Below, piece after piece: positions 5,742 to 13,305 of a stretch of DNA of 31,442 nucleotides. How positions within the stretch are numbered: the stretch's first letter is position 1; each line of letters opens with the position of its first letter. The translations under genes and the position numbers were made by a program. The notes under the pieces were generated by a model. It searched no databases and had not been told where the DNA came from. It worked only from the letters and a program-made list of their open reading frames with translations. Source of the DNA: a virus; IMG/VR virus record IMGVR_UViG_3300031787_000551, positions 1-31,442 of that record, one strand, 5' to 3'.

Positions 5742-5973
5742 TTACGGCTTCCTCTGCGTCTTCCTTTGTCTCTCGCGCAATCTCGATTGCCTTCACTTCG
5801 CGGGCGGCGGTCACGCGGTCAACGTCGGCCACCATGCCGGCGATGCGTGATGCGCACCGCGCATCAGCTTTCCCAGCGCGGTTGAACTGCCAAGCGTTAA
5901 GGGCGACGGACGCTGTTAGCAGGATTGCTAACACGCCCACGGTGCCAAGTTTGGCTAGCCATCGTTCAAGCAT
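5587..5973 (-). CDS. Rz: Rz-like inner-membrane spanin
   Basis: A 128-aa protein with an N-terminal membrane segment (about 11-28, VGVLAILLTASVALNAW) and a long periplasmic, charged coiled coil (about 45-100, with AAREVKAIEIARETKEDAEE), the design of i-spanins. It follows the lysozyme gene and carries the Rz1 gene embedded out of frame. The ribosome site before ATG 5973 is poor (run of C), and an 84-bp gap with two direct repeats separates it from lysozyme, so it may have separate control. Outer-membrane disruption in Gram-negative hosts is the known role of the pair. Confidence 0.85.
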   Translation of the reverse strand: MLERWLAKLGTVGVLAILLTASVALNAWQFNRAGKADARCASRIAGMVADVDRVTAAREVKAIEIARETKEDAEEAVNEIESETVRYVERIRTIEVPVVSGCPTELPSGVQDTISDATRAANSFVPAR

Positions 5974-6003
5974 TGGGGGGCCCCGAAAGTTATAGAAAAC
6001 GCC

Positions 6004-6032
6004 TCACATGCCATATAAGAATTCACATGCCA
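6004..6032. promoter_or_regulatory. Two TCACATGCCA direct repeats in an A/T-rich pocket
   Basis: TCACATGCCA occurs at 6004-6013 and again at 6023-6032, 19 bp start to start, about two helical turns. Between them is ATATAAGAAT, unusually A/T-rich for this genome. The pair sits in the only gap of the lysis cassette, upstream of Rz on the minus strand. It could be an operator or a relic of a recombination boundary; promoter elements are not convincing. Confidence 0.35.
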
Positions 6033-6057
6033 AGGCAAAGCGCGCGCTCTACAGCGG

Positions 6058-6645
6058 TCACGGGATCACACCGGTGAGGCACCAGCGCACCTCGTCTTGG
6101 CGGCGGTTGAACAGCCCTTGCACGAATCGGAACTCCGGCTGGCCGTTCGGAAGGGTTCGGCCGGTGCGCACGCTAGACCACACCGGGCGGCCCGAGTCGG
6201 AGAGGGCGATGCGGTTACAGCCAAGCTCCCACTGGCCCGCGTTCCAAGCCTGCATCGCCCCGCTGCCGCAGGTGTTGGGCGCTCCGACGTTCCAGGCGTG
6301 CGAGCTAGCGGCATCGAACACGGGCTGCGGCGGGAGGCGCTTGAAGCACTGGAGTAGCTGGCGCTGCACGCGGATCATGGCCGCTTGTTCCTCAGCGGCG
6401 CACATCTCCGGCGTCCACGTTTCACCGACGACGATTGGCGTCGTGGTGACGTGGCGCGTTAGGCCACTGCACACCGTTGGCAGGCCACCGGCGAGGCGGT
6501 CGGCGTACACCGTGAGATGCAGTCTGCCGCCGCTCTCCCAGCGATCCGTGAGCGTCCACGTGCCGGCCCCGCCGAGCACCAGCGTGCCGCCGAGGAAGGC
6601 GACAAGCAGCGGCGTGCGGCCCGGCTTACTCGTCGGCTGCGTCAT
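6058..6645 (-). CDS. GH24 lysozyme, probable SAR endolysin
   Basis: A 195-aa protein with an N-terminal weakly hydrophobic segment rich in Gly, Ala, Leu and Thr (about 12-33), the kind found in signal-anchor-release endolysins that reach the periplasm by Sec. The catalytic region has VYADRLAGGLPTVCSGLT (46-63), giving Asp49 and Thr57 of the E-D-T triad. The usual Glu nine residues before Asp49 is Gly40; Glu37 is three residues further away and may take its place. Later CxxxxQ and Cys residues could form regulatory disulfides. It overlaps the holin-like gene by ATGA and would cut peptidoglycan during lysis. Confidence 0.82.
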   Translation of the reverse strand: MTQPTSKPGRTPLLVAFLGGTLVLGGAGTWTLTDRWESGGRLHLTVYADRLAGGLPTVCSGLTRHVTTTPIVVGETWTPEMCAAEEQAAMIRVQRQLLQCFKRLPPQPVFDAASSHAWNVGAPNTCGSGAMQAWNAGQWELGCNRIALSDSGRPVWSSVRTGRTLPNGQPEFRFVQGLFNRRQDEVRWCLTGVIP

Positions 6646-6854
6646 TCCTTGTCCACCTTGCGGTCTAGCTTCGCCTCAATGCGCTCTAGAACTTCATAGA
6701 TGCGGGCCTCGAAACCGTCGAGGCGTTGCCTTAGCGCCTCCCGTAGTGCGGTCTCTGTATTGATGCGGCCTTCAAGGCGAATGAGCCAAACGAGGCCGGC
6801 GAGGAGTGGCGAGCCCGCGCCGACAACTGCGCCGATGATGTAAACAGCGTCCAA
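6642..6854 (-). CDS. Holin-like single-span protein, 70 aa
   Basis: Residues 4-25 form a hydrophobic helix (VYIIGAVVGAGSPLLAGLVWLI) and the remainder is a charged helix (ALREALRQRLDGFEARIYEV, then LERIEAKLDRKVDKE) that looks like a coiled coil. The start is TTG at 6854, supported by GGAG seven bases upstream; no ATG is available. Position directly before the lysozyme, with ATGA overlap, makes it the best holin candidate, and the form resembles XhlA-type haemolysin/holin accessory proteins. It could instead be a holin partner, with the true holin elsewhere. Confidence 0.6.
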   Translation of the reverse strand: MDAVYIIGAVVGAGSPLLAGLVWLIRLEGRINTETALREALRQRLDGFEARIYEVLERIEAKLDRKVDKE

Positions 6855-6903
6855 GGTCAGTCTCCGCTGGCGGCCGATTCGCCGTGCTGGTAGTGGTCGG
6901 TCA

Positions 6904-8169
6904 TCAGTTGATCGTCCTGTAGCGAATCCAAGAGCCGGCTTTCACCGTCACGTTTGACCCTGAAATTTCCGATTGCAGCGTGAAATTCAGCGTTCCAGAC
7001 GGAGAAGCGCCACAAACCATCGTCACCCAGAGCCAAAACGGCCAAGATGCCGTTGTGTTAGCGGTTGCGACAGAACTGTTAAAGAACGCGCCGGCAGTTA
7101 CGTTCGAATTCGCCTCGACATTTGCGGTGCTGGCATTGCCGTTCAGGCTTTGAACAACGCCATCATCTATGGTCGGCCAGCTAATGCCGGGGCGAACGCC
7201 AGTAGTTGTTGCAAAGGATCGAGTGAGGAAGTGCGCCTCAATGACGATCACTTTGTTAGCAACTGGCGAAACGGAAAGGCCGGTGATGTTTGATGGCGTA
7301 TTGGCGGTAGTGGAAAAGTCCGACGTTAGGACAACGTAAGTCCAAGGGTCGGAGCCGCCACCAGCCGAAGCCCACGCGGGCTCGCCCAAAACAACCGTCA
7401 GCACTTGGCCGGCAGTGCCAACCCCAAGTCGCTTAGGCGTCCCGCCCGTGTCGCCCGTGATGATGTCGCCAAGCGTCGTCATCGGGTTCGTGAGGCCACT
7501 TGGCGAGGCCCATCCGACAGCGCCGGAGGTCACGGTAAGGACTTGCCCATTAGAGCCAACCGGAAGCCTTGTAGGCGCTCCGGCAGTGCCGCCCTTAATC
7601 AAGTCCTCGGCGGTTGTCATGGGGTTGCTAAGGGCCGTGCTTGTGGCCCACTCAGGCTCGCCGGAAACGACGGTCAAGACCTGCCCATTCGTGCCAATCG
7701 GCAAACGCTCGGGGTCTCCCGATGCGTCGGCTCGGATCAAGTCGCCAAGCGTCGTCAGTACGTTTGGGTTGTCGTTGATGACCTCGATTTGCTCAGGGTC
7801 GGCCGTGTCGTCAATCGTGATTCCGTCGCCAGCGACGACAGGCCGCAGCCCGATGACGCGGCCCCATTGGTCTGTGCTGATCCCGAACAGCGCCCCATCC
7901 GTGACAGCGACAACCGGCGCAAGGCTGAGGCGGCCATCGGTGAGCGTGATTGGCGCAGCGACAGACATCCCGACGGACTCAGGGATGCCGTCAATCGTGC
8001 CGTCTGGACTTCCCAGCTTGCGGGCGATGGCCTCAGTCTCTGCGGCTAAATCCGTGCCGGTTTCGCGTGCCTCGCGGTCGCGTTCGCGCAGCCAGCGGTA
8101 CCAGGTCGGGTCGATGCACTGCCCGCCCGCAATAGGCTGCTGCGGTTGCGGAATGCTATTGACCGTCAC
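6904..8169 (-). CDS. Tail fibre / receptor-binding protein with three tandem repeats
   Basis: A 421-aa protein starting at GTG 8169, in a GTGA overlap with the preceding fibre gene. After an N-terminal helical section, three tandem repeats of about 44 residues occupy roughly 137-270, each with TT-x-D-x-I, then RLPxGxNGQVLTVxSGxxxWA, a pattern typical of phage fibre shafts. The C-terminal 150 residues (SDPWTYVVLTSDFSTTANTP to VKAGSWIRYRTIN) form a Ser/Thr/Asn-rich beta domain of the kind used as a receptor-binding tip. It probably attaches via the 265-aa protein encoded just upstream. Long GC-rich frames on the opposite strand are shadows. Confidence 0.8.
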   Translation of the reverse strand: MTVNSIPQPQQPIAGGQCIDPTWYRWLRERDREARETGTDLAAETEAIARKLGSPDGTIDGIPESVGMSVAAPITLTDGRLSLAPVVAVTDGALFGISTDQWGRVIGLRPVVAGDGITIDDTADPEQIEVINDNPNVLTTLGDLIRADASGDPERLPIGTNGQVLTVVSGEPEWATSTALSNPMTTAEDLIKGGTAGAPTRLPVGSNGQVLTVTSGAVGWASPSGLTNPMTTLGDIITGDTGGTPKRLGVGTAGQVLTVVLGEPAWASAGGGSDPWTYVVLTSDFSTTANTPSNITGLSVSPVANKVIVIEAHFLTRSFATTTGVRPGISWPTIDDGVVQSLNGNASTANVEANSNVTAGAFFNSSVATANTTASWPFWLWVTMVCGASPSGTLNFTLQSEISGSNVTVKAGSWIRYRTIN

Positions 8170-8963
8170 GCGGACACCGCACCAATGGCGATCCACGAGA
8201 ACGGAAACGATGCGTTGATGTAGTTCTCGGCGTTGCCTGCAAAGTGCCGGTCGGCGGTGTCAAACGTCGCCGTGCAGCCGGTCGTGGTGATGTTCGTGAT
8301 CGCAGTGGCGACAAGGGCCACGCCGGAAATCGGCACCTTGTTAACCTTTACGTCGATCCAAATCGGCGGGGTGAGGAACGTCACGCCGAACGTGATGGCC
8401 TTGGTCGTCTGATTCGTGCCGGAGGAAGGCGCGGTATCCGTGCCGCAGATGATCCGGAGGCTCTGCGATCCGTCACCGATGCTCACGCCGTTGGCCGTAA
8501 CGTCAATGGGCAGCGTCGGTGCTTCGGGGAGGTTCGTGAACAGGTAGTTGGCCCCGTCCGTGGTCACGACCTTGCCGCCCTGCCCCGTGGGGTCGGGTAG
8601 CTGGCGAATCGTCGCCCACGAAAGGCTTGTGCCGTTGTTCGTGAGGAACCGCCCCGAGACAAGGCTCGGAATCGTCGTTCCGCCCGTAGCAGGGTCGCGC
8701 AAGTCGAACGTGTCAATCGTGACGCCGTCCGAATCGCGAAGCGTGACGCTGTAATCCCCGTCAAGCCACAGGGGGACGCTGGGACGGCCAGCGCTGTCCA
8801 GCGGCACGGGGTTGGCGTTCAGCGTGGTGCGGGCGAAGTCCGACCACGTGTTTTTCGGGGTCGTCGTGCCGATGGCATAGAACTGAATGGAGCCCCCGGC
8901 AGCGGGCTCGATGGGGTTCAGCTCCCAGAGAACCGGGGCGGGGTTGTAGAACTGGAAGGTCAT
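8166..8963 (-). CDS. Tail fibre/spike with P22-like head-binding N-terminus
   Basis: The first about 100 residues (LWELNPIEPAAGGSIQFYAI at 12-31, LNANPVPLDSAGRPSVPLWL, DGDYSVTLRDSDGVTIDTFD) match the head-binding domain pattern of podovirus tailspikes and fibres. The C-terminal half is Thr/Ile/Val-rich beta sequence with LPIDVTANGVSIGDGSQSL. At 265 aa it lacks the enzymatic or receptor domain of a complete spike, so it may be an adaptor onto which the 421-aa fibre, its GTGA-coupled neighbour, is mounted. A hairpin terminator lies just before its start. Confidence 0.78.
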   Translation of the reverse strand: MTFQFYNPAPVLWELNPIEPAAGGSIQFYAIGTTTPKNTWSDFARTTLNANPVPLDSAGRPSVPLWLDGDYSVTLRDSDGVTIDTFDLRDPATGGTTIPSLVSGRFLTNNGTSLSWATIRQLPDPTGQGGKVVTTDGANYLFTNLPEAPTLPIDVTANGVSIGDGSQSLRIICGTDTAPSSGTNQTTKAITFGVTFLTPPIWIDVKVNKVPISGVALVATAITNITTTGCTATFDTADRHFAGNAENYINASFPFSWIAIGAVSA

Positions 8964-8974
8964 GTATGCTCCGG

Positions 8975-9003
8975 GAAGCAGAAGCCCCGCGCTGGGCGGG
9001 GCT
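8975..9003 (-). terminator. Hairpin terminator before tail-fibre genes
   Basis: On the minus strand AGCCCCGC, a five-base loop and GCGGGGCT form a perfect 8-bp stem (9003-8983) followed by TTCTGCTT. It lies downstream of the ejection-protein operon and just before the ribosome site of the fibre gene at 8963, so it could lower fibre transcription. On the plus strand the same hairpin precedes the small gene at 9015. Confidence 0.55.
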
Positions 9004-9014
9004 GGGAGTGGGTT

Positions 9015-9230
9015 ATGGGCTTGCCGAAAGACGTTGAACGAATGGCCGTTCGTGACAGCCTGCTAAACAGTCAGCGCATGGCAGACTTCCAGCGCGAAAG
9101 CGAAAGCCGGAAGGCCGGACTTCGCTGGTGGCACGACATCACCATTCCCGCAACGTTTATCGGCCTGGCGGCTGCTGCGCTGGCGATAGTGATCGGGGCG
9201 GCGTGGTGGCTTGCTGGCGTGATCGGTTGA
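9015..9230 (+). CDS. Plus-strand membrane protein in the late region, 71 aa
   Basis: The only plausible plus-strand gene inside the minus-strand late operon. Residues 1-40 are amphipathic and charged (LPKDVERMAVRDSLLNSQRM), residues 44-66 form a membrane helix (PATFIGLAAAALAIVIGAAWW) preceded by RWWHD. GGGAGTGG lies before ATG 9015. Its last 74 bases overlap the 3' end of an ejection-protein gene in antisense. It resembles a moron, an independently expressed accessory gene, and may be a superinfection or lysis-modulating membrane protein; no specific family is recognised and no strong promoter is visible. Confidence 0.5.
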   Translation: MGLPKDVERMAVRDSLLNSQRMADFQRESESRKAGLRWWHDITIPATFIGLAAAALAIVIGAAWWLAGVIG

Positions 9231-11226
9231 TTTCTTCCAGCAGCGCGGCGGCGTCCTCGTCCGTTTCCGCGATGCGCTGAAGCTGAGTAATCGCAGCGGG
9301 AAGCGCCGAGGTCGGAGCCTGCGTCTGCGTCGCCATCCAATTCACAATGCGCGGATTCGTGAAGGCCCGGCCGGCAAGGTTGCTGCTCGCCAGAGCGCCA
9401 GAAATCAGCGCAAAGGCTGTTGGCTCAAGTGACAGCGCGCTAAGGCCAAGGCCGCCGTAAGCCGTGAACTGTGCGATTGCTTGGCCGCTCCCCGAGGGGT
9501 TGCCCGCGACCTCGTTAGCCTGACGAATGCGCGCCGTCGCTGCGGTGATCCGCTCCAAGTCTCGGCGGAACTGCGGGCCGAATCGGTCAAAGATTGCCGA
9601 GCGGGCCTGTGGCGACATGCTCGCCAAGTTCGTAAGAAACCGCTCCGTACTGAACACTTCGCTCAAAGTGTCGTCTTGGTTGCTCGGATTGGCGCGGCCA
9701 AGCCTGCGAAGCGTTGCCGCTGCAAAGTCCTTCTGTTGCTGCGGCGCAAGGCTTTGCATGACGCGGCGAATAGTCGTGCCGCCCTCGCGCGAGTTGTTGA
9801 ACATGGCCCTATAGACCGCTTCCGGCCCGCCAGCCTCGCGGGAAAGTGCCGCCTGTAGCGCTTCGACGCGAGCCTGCCCGACACGGTAGAACATGTTTGC
9901 GCGGTTGGCTGCGCGGATCGTCGCCGGGTCGCCCGTGGCGACAGCGGCCCGCGTCATATCTTCCGTCATTGCGCCATACAGCCGGGAAAGCTGGCGAACG
10001 CTAACGTCCGGCGACAGCGCGGAATCGTCCATCAGGTTTCCGACCTCAGTCCGCAGCGCCTTCAGCGAAGCGTAGGGAAGCTGGCCGTTGTTCTCCGCAA
10101 GGTCATCCGCGAAAGCCCTGGCGATGTTCGCAACCTTGGCATTCTGCAAAACCTTGGCCGTCCGCTGCGCGCCCTGAACCGGAGCCGTGAGGCTGCGGAG
10201 CATTTCAACGCTAGACTGCGCGGGCACGGTCGTGCTAGGCGGCAAAAGCCTTTCGACCTCATCGTAGAGCGCGCCGGAAGTCGCCCGGAACCGCTCCATA
10301 AATCCGCCATCGCCAGTGATCCCGCGAATGACGGCGCGGCCACCCTTTTCGGCACCGGCAGACGGGGACAGGGAATCCGCAAGCTGGTTGACACTTCGGC
10401 CAATGTCTTCGGCCTGAGTGTTCAAGCGCTCAGCCATAAGGCCGACACTTCCAGGCGCACCGCGAAGCCTTGCCTCCACAACCTTCGCGGCATTCCCCGG
10501 CGACGCCTGCCCGAGAGTCGGGGAGGCCCCAGCCGTAGAAAATGCGTCGATGTTCTGCCGCATCTGCAAGCGGCCAGCCTCGCCGCCACGCAAAGAGCGC
10601 CGCAGGACTTCGGAGGTTCCGGCAACGCCAGCAGTCGGAGCAAGCGCGCCCAAGAGGCTTGCGCCAACCTGAGCGCCCGGAGTTCCGCCAGCCTCGCGCA
10701 CGATGCCGCCAGAGCCCGCGCCGGTTGCGGAACCGACAAGCTGAAGCGTCGGCTGTGCGGCCATGCTCTGCCCGACACTGGACACCAGCGGGCTAGCCGC
10801 GCCAATCAGATTGCGAGCGCCGCCAAGGAATCCAGCCCCGCCCGTAACGGCCTGCTGAATGTCGCTAACGACTCGCTCTGTGCCCGTCTCCGGCTTCGGC
10901 AGGCCGAGCGCATCGGCAAACTGCCCCGCCGTGTCTTTCATGCCCGCGAAGTTCTGCCCCGTGGCAGCGCCCGCGCCATACACAAGCGGATCGGTAACGA
11001 TGCCGACAAGCCCGCCAGCACCCTCTAGAACGTCACGGCCAAGCAAGCCGGCAGCGCGGCCAAAGCCCTGAGCGGTCGTGCGCGGTGCAGGTGCTGGCGC
11101 AGTAGGGGCGGGTTGGCCCTGCTGGCGAACAGTCTGTATGCGCCGAGCGATAGCCTGCGCGGCGGCGGTGTCGCCAGCGGCATCGGCGCGGCGAAGCGCT
11201 TGGATTAGTTCAGCTTCGGTCGCCAT
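9157..11226 (-). CDS. Large DNA ejection (internal virion) protein, gp16-like position
   Basis: A 689-aa, Ala/Gly/Arg/Gln-rich protein, third of three genes after the gp10-like tail hub, where P22-like phages encode ejection proteins gp7, gp20 and gp16. After a helical N-terminus (ELIQALRRADAAGDTAAAQA) and a Pro/Ala linker there are Gly-rich, weakly hydrophobic segments (about 60-200; GAGGLVGIVTDPLVYGAGAA), then long helices and another hydrophobic stretch near 590-640 that could enter the host membrane. It starts in a TAATG overlap at 11226. The assignment rests on position, size and composition, not on a catalytic motif; no lysozyme-like motif was seen. Confidence 0.65.
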   Translation of the reverse strand: MATEAELIQALRRADAAGDTAAAQAIARRIQTVRQQGQPAPTAPAPAPRTTAQGFGRAAGLLGRDVLEGAGGLVGIVTDPLVYGAGAATGQNFAGMKDTAGQFADALGLPKPETGTERVVSDIQQAVTGGAGFLGGARNLIGAASPLVSSVGQSMAAQPTLQLVGSATGAGSGGIVREAGGTPGAQVGASLLGALAPTAGVAGTSEVLRRSLRGGEAGRLQMRQNIDAFSTAGASPTLGQASPGNAAKVVEARLRGAPGSVGLMAERLNTQAEDIGRSVNQLADSLSPSAGAEKGGRAVIRGITGDGGFMERFRATSGALYDEVERLLPPSTTVPAQSSVEMLRSLTAPVQGAQRTAKVLQNAKVANIARAFADDLAENNGQLPYASLKALRTEVGNLMDDSALSPDVSVRQLSRLYGAMTEDMTRAAVATGDPATIRAANRANMFYRVGQARVEALQAALSREAGGPEAVYRAMFNNSREGGTTIRRVMQSLAPQQQKDFAAATLRRLGRANPSNQDDTLSEVFSTERFLTNLASMSPQARSAIFDRFGPQFRRDLERITAATARIRQANEVAGNPSGSGQAIAQFTAYGGLGLSALSLEPTAFALISGALASSNLAGRAFTNPRIVNWMATQTQAPTSALPAAITQLQRIAETDEDAAALLEEINRSRQQATTPPRSLSPAQQPPGR

Positions 11227-12707
11227 TACTGCCCCTGAAGATAGCGATTAATAAGCGCCTCATCGTCTGCGCTTGCTGCGCTCCCGCCTCGCGCCTCCAT
11301 ATCTGCGAACAGGCGACGCTGGCGCGACCATTCGGCCATGCGCCCCGGAAGGTCACGCGAACGGCCACCTTCGCGCATGAAACGCTCGGCCTCTTCCGCC
11401 TGCTCCTGCGCGGCAGTCGCAAGGCGGCGGCGAATCTCGATCATCTGCCGCCAGCCGTTGGGTGAGTTCTGAATGCTCGGGATAGTCGAAACGAGGAAGT
11501 TACGGTCCGCGTCCGACATTGCGCCCGGCATACCTTCGCCGCCCGCAGGATTACGGAGGGCCAGCGCGAGGCGGTTGGCGATAGACGCGGCAGCTTCAGC
11601 CGCCGAGACTTCCGCGCCGTCACTGAAGCCAAGGAAACTAGCAGCGCGGCCAAGGTTGATACGGGTTTCAGCGAATGCGCCCGTATTGACCTGAGACAGC
11701 AGGCGCTCAAGCTCGGTAAGCGATGCCATTTCAGTGGCGGCGACGCGAGCCGCGCCGCGAATCTCCCCAAGGCGCTCGGTGCCCATGCGGCTCAAGTCTT
11801 CCTGTTCGCGCACAAGGCCCGCTTCCTCGGCCTTCGCCGCTGCGCGGCTGGCGTTTGTCGCCTGACCAGCCCGGGGGCCGTAGGTCTGCGCGTCAAGCGT
11901 CGAATTGGCGCGGCGATCCATTTCGGCAGCACTCGGGCCACTAGCCGCAGGGCGCGTCATGGTCGGAGCGCCCGTAGGCGGAACTGCCACGCTAAACGGC
12001 TGGCCCGAGGCCATCCCCGCCATGATCTGCTCCAAGGCGGAGCCGGTGGGCATGGGCACTTCGCCGGCCGGTGTGATCTGAATGTCACGGCGCGGAGCGG
12101 GCGCGGGTGCGCCAGCGACATTCCCGCCAATCGTCGGGATTCGGTCATATCGAACGGTGCCGTCATCGAGTTCCGTTGACTGCACGGAGTAACGCTGGTT
12201 TTGCGCTGCGGCGTCCTGCCGATTCAGGATGCGAACGGCCTGGCGGAACTCGTCATCGCTAATGATTTTGTTCTCACGCTGCCAAATCAGAGATTGCATG
12301 GAAGGCGTAAGCGATGCCTGCTGAGACTGTCCGCCGCCCAGCTGCTGCACAACCGGCAGCAAAGAGTCGTCCCACGCTTCCGGCGCCTCGTAGCCCATCT
12401 GCTGCAAGCCGGGGCGGATGCGTGACCACAGATTGCCGCGAGCCTCGGACGGGGCGACGGATAGCAGTTTCGCCATGTTGCCAAGCCTGCGCTCACTCTC
12501 CGCCTGCATCGCCTGCTGCTGCCGCTGAATGCCCTGATCGAACGAGAACCCCGCGTCAGGGTCAATCGCCGCGATCTGCGAGGCGAACTGCCCGCGCTGC
12601 TCGACCGGGGCCGACAGTGCCGCGCTGGACAGCTCCGCGAGACGGTTGCGAGCGGTGCGCGCCCTGCCCTGCTCAAAGGCTTGGATGCCGCGTGCGTAGA
12701 AGTCCAT
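11226..12707 (-). CDS. Ejection/internal virion protein, 493 aa
   Basis: Begins MDFYARGIQAFEQGRARTAR and is helical and Gln/Ala/Arg-rich throughout, with long coiled-coil-like stretches and a Pro/Ala-rich linker around 220-270. It matches the gp20-type position among P22-like ejection proteins, which leave the particle with the DNA. ATG 12707 is chosen because it overlaps the stop of the preceding gene as TAATG; a longer frame reaching 12770 would overlap that gene by 64 bp. No enzymatic motif is seen. The end carries an acidic DDEALINRYLQGQ tail. Confidence 0.65.
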   Translation of the reverse strand: MDFYARGIQAFEQGRARTARNRLAELSSAALSAPVEQRGQFASQIAAIDPDAGFSFDQGIQRQQQAMQAESERRLGNMAKLLSVAPSEARGNLWSRIRPGLQQMGYEAPEAWDDSLLPVVQQLGGGQSQQASLTPSMQSLIWQRENKIISDDEFRQAVRILNRQDAAAQNQRYSVQSTELDDGTVRYDRIPTIGGNVAGAPAPAPRRDIQITPAGEVPMPTGSALEQIMAGMASGQPFSVAVPPTGAPTMTRPAASGPSAAEMDRRANSTLDAQTYGPRAGQATNASRAAAKAEEAGLVREQEDLSRMGTERLGEIRGAARVAATEMASLTELERLLSQVNTGAFAETRINLGRAASFLGFSDGAEVSAAEAAASIANRLALALRNPAGGEGMPGAMSDADRNFLVSTIPSIQNSPNGWRQMIEIRRRLATAAQEQAEEAERFMREGGRSRDLPGRMAEWSRQRRLFADMEARGGSAASADDEALINRYLQGQ

Positions 12708-13297
12708 TAGTACCCCTTGCCCTGCTTGCCGAGGCTGTTGCCGCCAAGCCAATCGCTGCCGAAGCTCCAAACATTGCCCAGCGTGTTCTGCCAGTTCTGG
12801 CCGCGCTGCATTGCCGTGCCGGCCGCAGCGTTGCCTGCGTCAACCGCGAGGCCTGCGCGCTGGCCGAGGATGTTGGACACCGCGCCCTGCGCCTGCATGC
12901 CCATGCCGGCCTGCCCCATCATCCGCCCGAGGTAGTTCTGAAGGTTCTGCGAGGCGAGGCCGGAAGCAAGCTGCATCCGGTCGGCATCAGCGCCGCCAGA
13001 GTAAAGCGAGCCACGCGCGGCGGCGGAGCGGTCGTTGGCCCGCATCGACTGGTCAAGCGCAAATTGATAGTCGGGCGCGTTTTCAAAGGCGCTGTAATCG
13101 CCACCCTCTACCGCAGACAGTCGGCCCAAGGCGTTCTGGCCGAACTGCGTGTAGGGCGTATAACCGGCCTGCGCGTCCGAAAGGAAGTTCTGGCCCTGAG
13201 CAAGTCCGGCCTGCTGTGCGCGACCTGCGCGACGGGCTGCGCTGTTGCCAAGCAAGCCGCCGAGGACGGACACGCCCATTCCGAGTGCATTCAACAC
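12707..13297 (-). CDS. Small ejection protein, gp7-like position, 196 aa
   Basis: A Gly/Ala/Gln/Asn-rich protein with a hydrophobic start (MLNALGMGVSVLGGLLG), then AQAGYTPYTQFGQNALGRLS, a pattern often found in phage DNA-ejection proteins, and many MQ/GQ repeats. The start is GTG at 13297, supported by TAGGAG five bases upstream. It is the first of three overlapping genes following the tail hub, the position of the ejection proteins in P22-like phages. Function is assigned by context and composition. Confidence 0.62.
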   Translation of the reverse strand: MLNALGMGVSVLGGLLGNSAARRAGRAQQAGLAQGQNFLSDAQAGYTPYTQFGQNALGRLSAVEGGDYSAFENAPDYQFALDQSMRANDRSAAARGSLYSGGADADRMQLASGLASQNLQNYLGRMMGQAGMGMQAQGAVSNILGQRAGLAVDAGNAAAGTAMQRGQNWQNTLGNVWSFGSDWLGGNSLGKQGKGY

Positions 13298-13305
13298 GTA
13301 AGCTC

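Noticed and set aside
7405-8218. Long plus-strand frames over the tail-fibre gene
   Set aside because: They are GC-rich shadows of the fibre gene, whose repeats and coupled start are clear.
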